Shown here piece by piece: positions 26,259 through 34,820 of a stretch of 55,825 nucleotides of DNA. Every line of letters starts with the position of its first letter. The stretch's first letter is position 1. The position numbers and the translations under genes were made by a program. The stretch comes from Antarctobacter heliothermus (GTDB lineage Bacteria; Pseudomonadota; Alphaproteobacteria; Rhodobacterales; Rhodobacteraceae). The notes below the pieces were generated by a model. The model had not been told where the DNA came from. It worked only from the letters and a program-made list of their open reading frames with translations, and made no database searches. The stretch lies in NCBI RefSeq assembly GCF_900188425.1, contig NZ_FZON01000031.1, positions 1 to 55,825 on the forward strand, written 5' to 3'.

Positions 26259-27035
26259 ATGGCGCGCCCCATCGTCGGCATCATCGGCAACCAGTACATG
26301 ATCAACGATCAGTACCCGACCCACGCAGGCGGCACGATGAATTCCCAGGCGGTGTCAGAGGTGGCGGGCTGTCTGCCCATGGTGATCCCCTCCGATCCGC
26401 GTCTGGTCACGGTCGAGGAATTGCTGGAGGCCTGCGACGGTTTTGTGCTGACAGGCGGCCGTCCCAACGTCCACCCCGAGGAATACGGCGAGGAATGGAC
26501 AGAGGCCCATGGCCAGCCTGACCGCAACCGCGATGCCATCACCCTGCCGCTGGTGCGGGCCTGCGTCCAGCGCGGCCAACCGTTTCTGGGCATCTGTCGC
26601 GGTTTCCAGGAGGTCAATGTCGCCATGGGCGGCACGCTTTACCCGGAAATCCGCGATCTGCCGGGCCGGATGAACCACCGCATGCCCCCCGACGGCACGC
26701 TGGAAGAGAAATTCGCCCTGCGCCACAAGGTGTCCCTGACAGAGGGCGGCGTCTTTCACCGGCTGTTCGGCGCGACCGAGGTGCTGACCAACACGCTGCA
26801 CGGGCAGGGGATCAAGACCCCCGGCGCGCGCATCGTGGTCGAAGGACATGCGCCTGACGGCACTCCAGAGGCGATCCATGTCCGCGATGCGCCGGGGTTT
26901 ACCCTGTCCGTCCAGTGGCACCCGGAGTGGAACGCCGCCAACGATCCTGTGTCGCGCCCCCTGTTCGCCGCCTTTGGGCGGGCTGTCCACGCATGGGCCG
27001 AAAACGGCCCCAAGGATCTGCGCGCCGCCAGCTGA
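26259..27035 (+). CDS. Class I glutamine amidotransferase-like hydrolase (peptidase C26)
   Basis: 258 residues. The nucleophile Cys113 lies in QPFLGICRGFQEVN, and His221 and Glu223 in SVQWHPEWN complete the triad. MARPIVGIIGNQYMINDQY and FVLTGGRPNVHPEEYG fit the gamma-glutamyl-gamma-aminobutyrate hydrolase (PuuD) group. Such enzymes cleave gamma-glutamyl amides, for instance in putrescine degradation, but no puu genes are nearby, so the substrate is open. ATG 26259 has AAGGAG upstream. A longer reading from 26034 starts inside the GC repeat and was rejected. Confidence 0.85.
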   Translation: MARPIVGIIGNQYMINDQYPTHAGGTMNSQAVSEVAGCLPMVIPSDPRLVTVEELLEACDGFVLTGGRPNVHPEEYGEEWTEAHGQPDRNRDAITLPLVRACVQRGQPFLGICRGFQEVNVAMGGTLYPEIRDLPGRMNHRMPPDGTLEEKFALRHKVSLTEGGVFHRLFGATEVLTNTLHGQGIKTPGARIVVEGHAPDGTPEAIHVRDAPGFTLSVQWHPEWNAANDPVSRPLFAAFGRAVHAWAENGPKDLRAAS

Positions 27036-27063
27036 GCCTTTGGTCCCGTAAATCTCCGGGCAG

Positions 27064-27094
27064 AAAAAAGGCCCCCGCTGCAAAGGCGAGGGCC
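27064..27094 (-). terminator. Rho-independent terminator of the molybdenum hydroxylase operon
   Basis: On the reverse strand GGCCCTCGC, a 7-nt loop and GCGGGGGCC form a 9-position stem with one mismatch, followed by six T (the A run 27064-27069 on the plus strand). It lies about 190 bp downstream of the iorB-like stop and 29 bp after the end of the convergent amidotransferase gene. The 190-bp stretch between has GC hairpins but no gene I can support. Confidence 0.75.
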
Positions 27095-27282
27095 AAAATC
27101 GTTGACGGTGTAGAACGTGCCCGGGAACATCCCCGGGAGGGATGGCCTGATGGTCGGCCAAGGCCGTTATCCGCGCAAGGACAAAGACGCTTTTCCCGGC
27201 GCGTTCACGATTTTCAAACGGTCCTGCGTTTCAAACGCGCGGCCCCCGGGGATGACGCCCGGTCAAACCGGGCGCGCCGGTG

Positions 27283-29520
27283 TCAGACGTAGAACTCGAA
27301 CGCCTTGTTCAGCGGCAGCTCGCGCACCCGTTTGCCGGTCAGGTCAAACAGTGCGTTGGCCAGCGCCGGGGCGGCGGGCGGGGTGCCAACCTCGCCGACC
27401 CCGTTCAGGCGGTCCTGATTTTCCAGAATCCTGACCTCGACCGCAGGCATCTGCGGCATCCGCAGCGGATCGTAGTCGGGAAAGTTCTTCTGTTCCGCCA
27501 CGCCACCGGCAAAGGTGATCTCTTCGCCCATCGCTGCCGACAGCCCGTAGACCATGGCCCCGGTCAGCTGTGCCTCGATGATCGACGGGTCCAGCGCCAC
27601 GCCCGGATCGGCGGCGATCCATGCGTTGGTCAGCCGGATCATGCCGTCCACGTCGCGCACCTCGATCACCATCGCGCAGGGCGTGCCAAAGCTGTAGACC
27701 ATGGCGATGCCGCGCCCGACGCCATTCTCTGTCTGGCCGGTCCAGCCGCTCATGTCGCGCACCGCCTCCAGCACATAGTAGGCGGGCAGCCATTCGTCGC
27801 GCGTCAGGTCCAGACGGAATTGCAGCGGATCGGCCTCTGCCGCATGGGCCAGTTCGTCCATGAAACTTTCGTGGAAAAACCCGTTAAAGCTGGCCCCGAC
27901 AGAGCGCCAGAACCCCAGCGGCGGGGTGATCTCGGCCTTGTGGCCGGTCACCCGGTAGTTGGGAATGCCGTAGGGCTGGTTGTAGATCCCGTCGACAATG
28001 CCCTTGTCGGGGCCACCGGGGGCAAAGCCGACCCAGCGGTCCAACGCCTGTTCGGCAATCGACGGTGATGACACCCGCGCATCAAAGGTCAGCGCCTTGC
28101 CATCCGCCACCGCGCCGGTGATGCGTGCGGCAGCGGCAGGGCGGTAGAAGTCATGCGTCATGTCCTCTTCGCGCGACCAGGTGACGTTGACCGGCGTGCC
28201 GGGCATGGCCTTCGCCACGCGGGTGGCGATCACCGCATAGTCGAACTCACCGCGCCGGCCAAAACCGCCGCCCATCAGCGTGACATTGACCTCGACCTCT
28301 TCGGGGGCGATCCCGGCCTCGGCGGCGCAGGCGTCGCGCAGAAAGGTCGGCCCCTGGTTGCCGCACCAGATCCGCAGGTGCGTGCCATCAAACCAGGCGG
28401 TGGCGTTCATCGGCTCCATCGTGGCGTGGGCCAGGAACGGCACGCGGTACTCGGCCTTGATGCGCTGCGCGCCAGAGGGCAGTTTGTCAACATCGCCGTC
28501 GTCGCGCAGGGTCGAATTCGGCTCTGCGTCAAATGCCGCGTCGATAGCGCGGGTCATGTCCTCGGTGGTTTCGGGGTAGGGTGAGGGGCCCCATTCCACC
28601 GGGATGGCATCGACAGCCTGCTGCGCCAGCCATGTGTTGGTGGCAATGACCGCCAGCCCGTCGCCCAGATCGACCACCTTTTCGACGCCCGGCATGCGGC
28701 TGGCCTCAAACGCGTCAAAGGATGTCATGCCGCCCCGCGTGGGGGCCATGCGCACGGCGGCATAGCGCATTCCGGGCAGACGGGTGTCGATGCCGAACTG
28801 TGCGGTGCCGGTGGATTTGCCGGGGACGTCCTTGCGCGGCAATGAGGTGCCCAGCAGCTTCCAATCCGACCGCTCGCGCAGCTCGACCTTGGGCGGTTCG
28901 ACCTCTGCGGCCTCGGCGGCCAGATCGCTATAGGGGATCGCGGTGCCGTCGGGTGCAATCACCGCGCCGTTTTCGGTGCGCAACTCGTCCAGCCCGACGC
29001 CCAGCCTTTGTGCGGCGGCGGTCTTGAGCATCTCCCGCGTGGCCGCGCCGGTGACGCGCATCCGCTCATAGCCGTCCTTCATGGCGGTGGACCCGCCAGT
29101 GACCTGCATGGAAAACACCTTGCCCATGAGGCCCATGACCTCACCCAGCGAATGCTGGAACGATGAGGCGTCATAGCCCTTGTGGGTCTGGCCTTCGCCC
29201 ATCAGGGCGCTGTTGTAATAGGCCTGCGCGGGCGGGCCGTGGATGACGCGCACGTCCTCCCAGGCCAGGTCCATTTCCTCGGCGATCAGCGCGGCCCATG
29301 TGGTCATGGTGCCCTGACCCATCTCGGCGCGCGGCGCGACCAGTGTCACACCCTCGGCGTCGATCAGCACAAAAGCGTTCAGCGATGCCTCGCCCTCGGC
29401 GGGCTTCAGCGGGTTGGGAGCGGGGCGGGTGACGTACCACGCGCCAAAGGCGGCGCCGCCCGCGACGGCCACGGCCCCGAACAAAAAGGTGCGGCGGGCG
29501 ATCTTGCCGATGCTTGCCAT
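27283..29520 (-). CDS. Molybdopterin-binding subunit of an IorB-like hydroxylase
   Basis: A 745-residue large subunit of a xanthine-dehydrogenase-family enzyme of the two-subunit type (no FAD subunit), as in isoquinoline 1-oxidoreductase. It begins with a twin-arginine signal ([20 protein letters not shown]), so it is exported folded with its partner to the periplasm. Mo-cofactor segments include [38 protein letters not shown] and [20 protein letters not shown], whose Glu is the expected catalytic base. The substrate is unknown; aldehydes or N-heterocycles are family precedents. It starts 3 bp after the Fe-S subunit gene. Confidence 0.88.
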   Translation of the reverse strand: MASIGKIARRTFLFGAVAVAGGAAFGAWYVTRPAPNPLKPAEGEASLNAFVLIDAEGVTLVAPRAEMGQGTMTTWAALIAEEMDLAWEDVRVIHGPPAQAYYNSALMGEGQTHKGYDASSFQHSLGEVMGLMGKVFSMQVTGGSTAMKDGYERMRVTGAATREMLKTAAAQRLGVGLDELRTENGAVIAPDGTAIPYSDLAAEAAEVEPPKVELRERSDWKLLGTSLPRKDVPGKSTGTAQFGIDTRLPGMRYAAVRMAPTRGGMTSFDAFEASRMPGVEKVVDLGDGLAVIATNTWLAQQAVDAIPVEWGPSPYPETTEDMTRAIDAAFDAEPNSTLRDDGDVDKLPSGAQRIKAEYRVPFLAHATMEPMNATAWFDGTHLRIWCGNQGPTFLRDACAAEAGIAPEEVEVNVTLMGGGFGRRGEFDYAVIATRVAKAMPGTPVNVTWSREEDMTHDFYRPAAAARITGAVADGKALTFDARVSSPSIAEQALDRWVGFAPGGPDKGIVDGIYNQPYGIPNYRVTGHKAEITPPLGFWRSVGASFNGFFHESFMDELAHAAEADPLQFRLDLTRDEWLPAYYVLEAVRDMSGWTGQTENGVGRGIAMVYSFGTPCAMVIEVRDVDGMIRLTNAWIAADPGVALDPSIIEAQLTGAMVYGLSAAMGEEITFAGGVAEQKNFPDYDPLRMPQMPAVEVRILENQDRLNGVGEVGTPPAAPALANALFDLTGKRVRELPLNKAFEFYV

Positions 29521-29523
29521 GGC

Positions 29524-29979
29524 TCAGGCTCCTTCAGCGGCGGATTTGATGGCGGCGCGGATGCGCGGGTAGGTGCCGCAGCGGCACAGGTTGCCCTGCA
29601 TTGCGGCGTCGATGTCGTCATCGTTGGGGTTGGGGGTTTCCGCCAACAGCGCGGCGGCCTGCATGATCTGGCCGGACTGGCAGTAGCCGCATTGCGCGAC
29701 CTGGTGGTCGATCCAGGCCTGTTGTAGCGAGTGCAGCGCATCAGGCGTGCCCAGCCCCTCGATCGTGGTCACCTCACCCCAGACATCGCCAATCGGGATC
29801 TGGCAGGAGCGCACCGCCTCGCCATCGATATGCACCGTGCAGGCGCCGCAGGCAGAGACACCGCAACCGAACTTGGTCCCGGTCAGGTTGAGCGCGTCGC
29901 GCAACGCCCAGAGCAGCGGCACGTTTTCGGGCAGATCCACCTCCTGGGCGGTGCCGTTGACGGTGAGCGTGGTGGCCAT
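29524..29979 (-). CDS. 2Fe-2S subunit of an IorA-like hydroxylase
   Basis: A 151-residue electron-transfer subunit with two [2Fe-2S] clusters. The plant-ferredoxin-type cluster uses Cys39, 44, 47 and 59 ([18 protein letters not shown]). The second, all-alpha cluster uses Cys97, 100, 132 and 134 ([21 protein letters not shown]). It lacks its own Tat signal and is presumably exported with the large subunit. Electrons would pass to a cytochrome or quinone, which is not encoded here. It is the first gene of the two-gene operon. Confidence 0.93.
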   Translation of the reverse strand: MATTLTVNGTAQEVDLPENVPLLWALRDALNLTGTKFGCGVSACGACTVHIDGEAVRSCQIPIGDVWGEVTTIEGLGTPDALHSLQQAWIDHQVAQCGYCQSGQIMQAAALLAETPNPNDDDIDAAMQGNLCRCGTYPRIRAAIKSAAEGA

Positions 29980-30348
29980 GTCGTCCTCCTGATGACGTCC
30001 TGAATGTAGGGGCCCGCGTCGGGGAACCCAGCCTGCGAGAGGGGTTTAACGTCAAGTTGCATCGACGGGGCGGCGCGTCAAGCGTGCCCGCCCGGGACGA
30101 TCCGCAAAGCCGCTGATTGCCCGGATCCCTGCGCGGTCTGCGGCGCGGCAAAGAGGGGAATGCCCTGTTTGACAGCCTTTTGACAGACCAATGCGCCCCG
30201 GCATTGGCCCGGTCATCTGCCCCGGCACCCATCCCCGACTAGACTTACGCTGCGGAAACTTCTTGGCAATTCGGACCTTTCCGGCGCAGGCTGGGCACTT
30301 CGGGGGTGGGTGCCAGACCAGCGCGCCCAGATTTGCAAGGAATTCGAT
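29980..30348. other. Intergenic region with promoter-like boxes and a small hairpin
   Basis: 369 bp between divergent genes. Two TTGACA hexamers occur close together (in TTTGACAGCC, about 30169, and TTTTGACAG, about 30178), plausible -35 elements for the rightward gene, but no convincing -10 follows at the right distance. CCAATGC/GCATTGG (30188-30194 and 30201-30207) is a 7-bp hairpin. I see no gene. Confidence 0.4.
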
Positions 30349-30675
30349 ATGACCTCAGGAGTTTTCAGACGTTTTGTAGTGGTGGCTTTGGCCATCATGC
30401 CGATGGGGGCCGTTCAGGCCGGGACTCTTTGTGGTCCGTCGGCCTTGTCGGTCAGCGGACTGACCGTCATTCTGGCCGCCGGCGCCTCGCAGTGTGACAC
30501 CTCTTGCATGACCTCCTACGACAGTTGCGTGTCCACCGGGCTGGCGGCGCAGGCGGTGGCCGACGATGAGGTGGTCTACGAAGAGTGCAGCGCCAAACTG
30601 GAAGGGTGTCGGGACGTCTGCATCAATCAGGGTGCCTGCATCACCGACAACTCCGGCTTTGTGTTCTGCCCCTGA
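30349..30675 (+). CDS. Small cysteine-rich secreted protein
   Basis: 108 residues from ATG 30349 with AAGGAA upstream. The first 23 residues (RRFVVVALAIMPMGAVQA) are a signal peptide. The mature chain of about 85 residues has nine cysteines, in LCGPS, QCDTSCM, DSCV, ECSA, GCRDVC, ACI and FCP. The CxxxC...C...CxxxxxxCxxxC spacing suggests a helical hairpin stabilised by disulfides, leaving one unpaired Cys. I recognise no family. Both neighbours are on the opposite strand, so it is monocistronic. Confidence 0.7.
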   Translation: MTSGVFRRFVVVALAIMPMGAVQAGTLCGPSALSVSGLTVILAAGASQCDTSCMTSYDSCVSTGLAAQAVADDEVVYEECSAKLEGCRDVCINQGACITDNSGFVFCP

Positions 30676-30721
30676 CGGGCTGGCCTCAAAGGGCGGCAAT
30701 GCACCCGGACCTCCGGGCGGG

Positions 30722-31471
30722 TTACACCTCTCCGCCCGCGATCTGGATCGCCTGACCGTTCACGCTGCCCGATGCGTCGTGACACAGCCAGACCGCCGCC
30801 TGCGCGACCTCTTCGGGGGCGATCAGCCGCCCGTGGGGGTTGACGTTGACCATGGTGGCGCGGGCCTCGGCCTCGGACCAGCCGGTGCGCTGCATGATCG
30901 AGGTGACGTTCATGTCAACGATATCGGTGTCTACATAGGCGGGGCACAGCGCATTGAAGGTAAAGGGTTTCTTGGCATAGTCCGCCGCCAACGCGCGGAT
31001 CAGGCCCAGCAACGCGTGCTTGGACGCGGTGTAGGTCGGTGCGCCTTTCAGCCCCCGTATCCCGGCAATCGACGACACCGCAATCACCCGGCCCCAATCG
31101 GTGTTTACCATGGTTTTCAACGACTCGCGGATGGTCAGGAACGCGCCGTCCACATTGGTCGCCATCATCGTGCGCCAGAACTCCATATCGGTCTTGAGGA
31201 TCGACCGCCCCTCGGCAATCCCGGCGTTTGGCACGCAGATCTGGATCGGACCCCGCGCCGCCACGGCCTCAGCCACGCCTTGGACAACCGAAAATTCGTC
31301 CATCACATCCATCGCCAGCGGAAAGATGTGGTCGCCGCGCGCCGCCTCCAGCCGGTCGATCCGACGACCGGTGATCGTCACCTGCGCGCCCTCGGCGGCC
31401 AGCGCCCGCGCGATGGCCAGCCCGATGCCGCTGCCGCCGCCGGTGACCAGTGCGTGTTTTCCGTTCAGCAT
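30722..31471 (-). CDS. Short-chain dehydrogenase, 3-hydroxybutyrate-dehydrogenase-like
   Basis: A 249-residue classical SDR. NAD(P) site TGGGSGIG (10-17), PNAGIAEG (the NAG motif), catalytic Ser134, Tyr147 and Lys151 (AVSSIAG, YTASK), and ALCPAYVDTDIVD after the active site. An Arg pair after the second strand (TGRRIDR) leaves NAD versus NADP preference open. The C-terminal VNGQAIQIAGGEV is standard. The substrate could be 3-hydroxybutyrate or another hydroxyacyl compound. No polyhydroxybutyrate genes adjoin. It is divergent from the MBL gene by 122 bp. Confidence 0.85.
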   Translation of the reverse strand: MLNGKHALVTGGGSGIGLAIARALAAEGAQVTITGRRIDRLEAARGDHIFPLAMDVMDEFSVVQGVAEAVAARGPIQICVPNAGIAEGRSILKTDMEFWRTMMATNVDGAFLTIRESLKTMVNTDWGRVIAVSSIAGIRGLKGAPTYTASKHALLGLIRALAADYAKKPFTFNALCPAYVDTDIVDMNVTSIMQRTGWSEAEARATMVNVNPHGRLIAPEEVAQAAVWLCHDASGSVNGQAIQIAGGEV

Positions 31472-31593
31472 GTAATCCTCCCGTATTGTCCGCAGCCTAC
31501 AGCGGCAAAACCCTGTGACAAGAGGTCCGCGACGGATCGCTTGGCAATGCTATTCACGCATGTGAATATGATTGTGATTATCGGGAGGATCTC

Positions 31594-32556
31594 ATGAAAC
31601 GTATTGCCCAGATCTCTGGACTGACCTCTGTTCTGGCCCTCTGCGCCACCGCCGCGCTGGCCAGCGAGGATATCGCCGACAAATACCCGCAATCGGAACT
31701 CTACGACAAACCTGTCGAGGTTATTCCGCATGTGTTTTCCGCCATCGGCGCCACCGCGCCGCCGACCTATGAAAATTCGGGCCACAACAACAACCTGTCC
31801 TTTGTCATCACCGGCGACGGCGTGGTGGTGATCAACGGCGGAGCCTCGGCCCGGCTGGCGGCCGCCCTGCACGATGAGATCAAGTCCATCACCGACCAAC
31901 CGGTGAAACTGGTGATCAACGAGAACGGGCAGGGCCATGCCATCCTTGGCAACTCGTACTGGGCCGATCTGGGGGTCGATATCCTCGCCCATGACGACGC
32001 CATCCACGAGGTTGAGGAAAACGGCGATTTCATCCTGCAGGGGATGATGCGCTACAATCAGGACAAGGGGGAGGGCACGCGCATTGCGGTGCCGAACCTG
32101 TCGTTCTCGGATGCCTATACCGTCGAAATGGGCGATGTGACGCTAAATGTGCTGCACCTTGGGTCCGCGCATGGGCCGGGCGACACACAGGTCTGGATTC
32201 CCCAGTGGGGCATCGTGATCGCCGGTGACATCGCCTTTCACGAACGCATGCCGCCGATCTTTGCCGACACCTGCACCAGTTGCTGGATCGAGACGTTTGA
32301 CGGCCCGTTCACCGCGCTGGGCGCAACCTATGTGATCCCGGGGCACGGCCACCCGACCAACATGGCGCAGGTGACGCGCTATACCTCGGACTATCTCAAG
32401 GATCTGCGCGCCAAGATCGGCCAGCACATCGACGACGGCGGCGACCTGACCGACGCCTACTATGTGGACCAGAGCGCATGGGCGCATCTGGACACGTTTG
32501 AGGAACTGGCCACCAAGAACGCAGGCCGTGTGTTCGAAGAGATGGAGTGGGAATAA
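31594..32556 (+). CDS. Secreted MBL-fold protein with degenerate metal motif
   Basis: 320 residues. A signal peptide (about 1-23, ending AALA) is followed by a metallo-beta-lactamase fold: NNNLSFVITGDGVVVINGG, then VINENGQGHAILGNSYW where the canonical HxHxDH would be. Positions 109, 111, 113 and 114 read N, N, Q and G, with a single His at 115. Later sites look intact: HLGSAHGPGDTQVW, IVIAGDIAF (D212) and IPGHGHPTN (H251). The protein is probably periplasmic. The altered first motif means a binuclear zinc centre is unlikely and the activity is uncertain. It resembles SoxH/PQQ-relay type MBL proteins in length and secretion. Confidence 0.75.
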   Translation: MKRIAQISGLTSVLALCATAALASEDIADKYPQSELYDKPVEVIPHVFSAIGATAPPTYENSGHNNNLSFVITGDGVVVINGGASARLAAALHDEIKSITDQPVKLVINENGQGHAILGNSYWADLGVDILAHDDAIHEVEENGDFILQGMMRYNQDKGEGTRIAVPNLSFSDAYTVEMGDVTLNVLHLGSAHGPGDTQVWIPQWGIVIAGDIAFHERMPPIFADTCTSCWIETFDGPFTALGATYVIPGHGHPTNMAQVTRYTSDYLKDLRAKIGQHIDDGGDLTDAYYVDQSAWAHLDTFEELATKNAGRVFEEMEWE

Positions 32557-32649
32557 AACCCGCTGACTGGCGCGCTGCGGCCTTTCGTCGGCTCAGAACG
32601 GGACGCGGCGCGCCATAGATATCACGCGACGGAAACCAAGGGGACTGCC

Positions 32650-33102
32650 GTGTTGAAATGGATTGATATGCCGCCGGTCTGGCTGACCGGCGCGCTTGTG
32701 CTGGCGTGGCTGCAAACCACATACTACGGGCTGGGCCTCAGCTTTGGCCCGGCTTGGGCTGATCTGCTGGGCGGGCTGCTGGTGGGCGGCGGGCTGATCC
32801 TGATGGGTCTTGCCGCGTCTGAGATGCGACGCCACCGCACCACGCTGATCCCGCACCGGGACGCGGACCGGCTGGTGACCAGCGGCATCTTCAAACGCTC
32901 CCGCAACCCGATCTATCTGGGCGATTCGATGATCCTTGCCGGGATGATCCTGTATTGGGACGCGGTGCTGGCGCTGCCATTGCTGCCGATCTTTGTCTGG
33001 GTGATTGAAAAGCGCTTTATCGTGCCCGAAGAAGCCCGTTTGCGCCGCAAGTTTGTTGCTGACTTCGCGCGATACGCGCAACAAACGCGAAGATGGGTTT
33101 GA
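32650..33102 (+). CDS. Isoprenylcysteine/phospholipid methyltransferase-like membrane protein
   Basis: 150 residues with about four membrane helices. The C-terminal half carries the family signature TSGIFKRSRNPIYLGDSMIL, IEKRFIVPEEARLRRKF and FARYAQQTRRWV, the SAM-binding region of PEMT/ICMT-like enzymes. Bacterial members have mostly unknown acceptors. GTG 32650 has AAGGGG at a good distance. ATG 32668 would remove six residues. The stop is 132 bp upstream of pntA. Confidence 0.75.
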   Translation: MLKWIDMPPVWLTGALVLAWLQTTYYGLGLSFGPAWADLLGGLLVGGGLILMGLAASEMRRHRTTLIPHRDADRLVTSGIFKRSRNPIYLGDSMILAGMILYWDAVLALPLLPIFVWVIEKRFIVPEEARLRRKFVADFARYAQQTRRWV

Positions 33103-33186
33103 TTCCCGGGAAAGCTGTGAAATACGGCCTCTTGGTTTGGTTGTGGCGGATGGGTCAGCCCTGTAGACCCATTGCCAAATCCGGCG

Positions 33187-33220
33187 TCGTTCAGGCGTCG
33201 GGCACGGAATTCCTGAACGA
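33187..33220. promoter_or_regulatory. Inverted repeat immediately upstream of the pntA ribosome-binding site
   Basis: TCGTTCAGG (33187-33195), 16-bp spacer, CCTGAACGA (33212-33220), perfect 9-bp arms, abutting the GAGGGGG ribosome-binding stretch. It could be an operator overlapping the promoter or a hairpin in the mRNA leader. A second smaller hairpin (TGGGTC/GACCCA) lies about 30 bp further upstream. Confidence 0.5.
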
Positions 33221-33234
33221 GGGGGATGAGAGAC

Positions 33235-34806
33235 GTGAAAATCGGGACACCTAAGGAAGTCGAGGCAGGCGAAGCCCGAGTGGCGATGACGCCGGACTCG
33301 GCGCGCCAGTTGCAGAAACTGGGGTATGACTGCCTCATCGAGGCGGGCGCAGGCCGTTTGGCGGGCTTCGCCGACGCGGATTATGCCGCCGCCGACGTGA
33401 CGGTTGTGGAGGATGCACTGGCGCTCTGGGCGCAGGCGGACATCATCGCCAAGGTGCGTATTCCCACCGCCGGCGAACTGGATCACATGACGCCGGACAA
33501 GACGCTGATCACCTTCTTCAACCCTGGCGGCAACGCCGAGGGGCTGGAACTGGCCAAGGAGAAGGGCGGCAACGTCATCGCCATGGAAATGGTGCCGCGC
33601 ATCAGCCGCGCGCAAAAGATGGACGCGCTGTCGTCGATGGCCAATATCGCGGGCTACCGCGCGGTGATCGAGGCGGGCAACAACTTTGGCCGCTTCTTTA
33701 CCGGCCAGATCACGGCGGCGGGCAAGGTGCCCCCGGCAAAGGTTCTGGTGGTCGGTGCCGGTGTGGCCGGTCTTGCCGCCATCGGCACCTCGACCAGCCT
33801 TGGCGCGATCACCTACGCCTTTGACGTGCGCCCCGAAGTGGCCGAACAGGTCGAGTCGATGGGCGCGGAATTTGTCTATCTGGACTTCGAAGAGGCCCAG
33901 CAGGACGGCGCGGCAACCGGCGGCTATGCCGCCGTCTCCAGCCCCGAGTTCCGCGAAGCGCAGCTGAAGAAATTCCGCGAACTGGCGCCCGACATCGACA
34001 TCGTCATCACCACGGCGCTGATCCCCAACCGCCCGGCCCCCAAGCTGTGGCTTGAGGACATGATCGCGTCGATGAAACCGGGTTCGGTGATTGTCGACCT
34101 TGCCGCCGAAAAGGGCGGCAACGCCGAAGGCACCGTGATGGATGAAAAGGTCGTCACCGAAAACGGTGTCACGATCATCGGTTACACCGACTTCCCCAGC
34201 CGCATGGCGACGCAATCCTCGACGCTCTACGCCACCAACATCCGTCACATGATGACCGACCTGACGCCCGACAAGGACGGCAAGGTCAATCACAACATGG
34301 AAGACGATGTGATCCGCGGCGCAACAGTGGCCTACAAGGGGGAAATCACCTTCCCGCCGCCTCCGCCCAAGGTTGCAGCCATCGCGGCCAAGCCAAAGGA
34401 AAAGGTCAAGGAACTGACGCCTGCGGAAAAGCGCGCCAATGAGGTCGCCGCCTTCAAGGCGCAGACCAAACAGCAGGTCACCCTGCTGGCTGTTGGCGGC
34501 GGTCTGTTGCTGGCGGTGGGTCTGGTGGCCCCGGCCAGCTTTATGCAGCACTTCATCGTGTTTGTGCTGTCGGTCTTCATCGGTTTCCAGGTCATCTGGA
34601 ACGTGTCGCATTCGCTGCACACACCGCTGATGGCGATCACCAACGCCATCTCGTCGATCATCATTCTGGGCGCGCTCATGCAGATCGGATCGGGGTCGTT
34701 CCTTGTGATCCTGCTGGCGGCCGTGTCGGTCTTCATGGCGGGCATCAACATCTTTGGCGGGTTCCTCGTCACGCGGCGCATGCTTGCCATGTTCCAGAAA
34801 TCGTAA
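33235..34806 (+). CDS. pntA: NAD(P) transhydrogenase, alpha subunit
   Basis: About 523 residues from GTG 33235 (KIGTPKEVEAGEARVAMTPD). The family normally begins MKIGTPKE, and GAGGGGG lies 9 bases before this GTG but directly abuts the alternative ATG at 33226. Domain I (NAD-binding) contains KVLVVGAGVAGLAAIGTS and RISRAQKMDALSSMANIAGY. A linker of Pro/Lys follows, then four C-terminal membrane helices (HFIVFVLSVFIGFQVIWNV and others). This is the fused E. coli-type arrangement, not the split PntAA/PntAB of Rhodospirillum. The complex couples proton entry to NADPH formation. Confidence 0.95.
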   Translation: MKIGTPKEVEAGEARVAMTPDSARQLQKLGYDCLIEAGAGRLAGFADADYAAADVTVVEDALALWAQADIIAKVRIPTAGELDHMTPDKTLITFFNPGGNAEGLELAKEKGGNVIAMEMVPRISRAQKMDALSSMANIAGYRAVIEAGNNFGRFFTGQITAAGKVPPAKVLVVGAGVAGLAAIGTSTSLGAITYAFDVRPEVAEQVESMGAEFVYLDFEEAQQDGAATGGYAAVSSPEFREAQLKKFRELAPDIDIVITTALIPNRPAPKLWLEDMIASMKPGSVIVDLAAEKGGNAEGTVMDEKVVTENGVTIIGYTDFPSRMATQSSTLYATNIRHMMTDLTPDKDGKVNHNMEDDVIRGATVAYKGEITFPPPPPKVAAIAAKPKEKVKELTPAEKRANEVAAFKAQTKQQVTLLAVGGGLLLAVGLVAPASFMQHFIVFVLSVFIGFQVIWNVSHSLHTPLMAITNAISSIIILGALMQIGSGSFLVILLAAVSVFMAGINIFGGFLVTRRMLAMFQKS

Positions 34807-34820
34807 AGGGGTAGGGGATC

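Noticed and set aside
27095-27282. Structured RNA downstream of the molybdenum hydroxylase operon
   Set aside because: Several GC hairpins can be drawn, but none matches a known riboswitch or small RNA and there is no promoter evidence.
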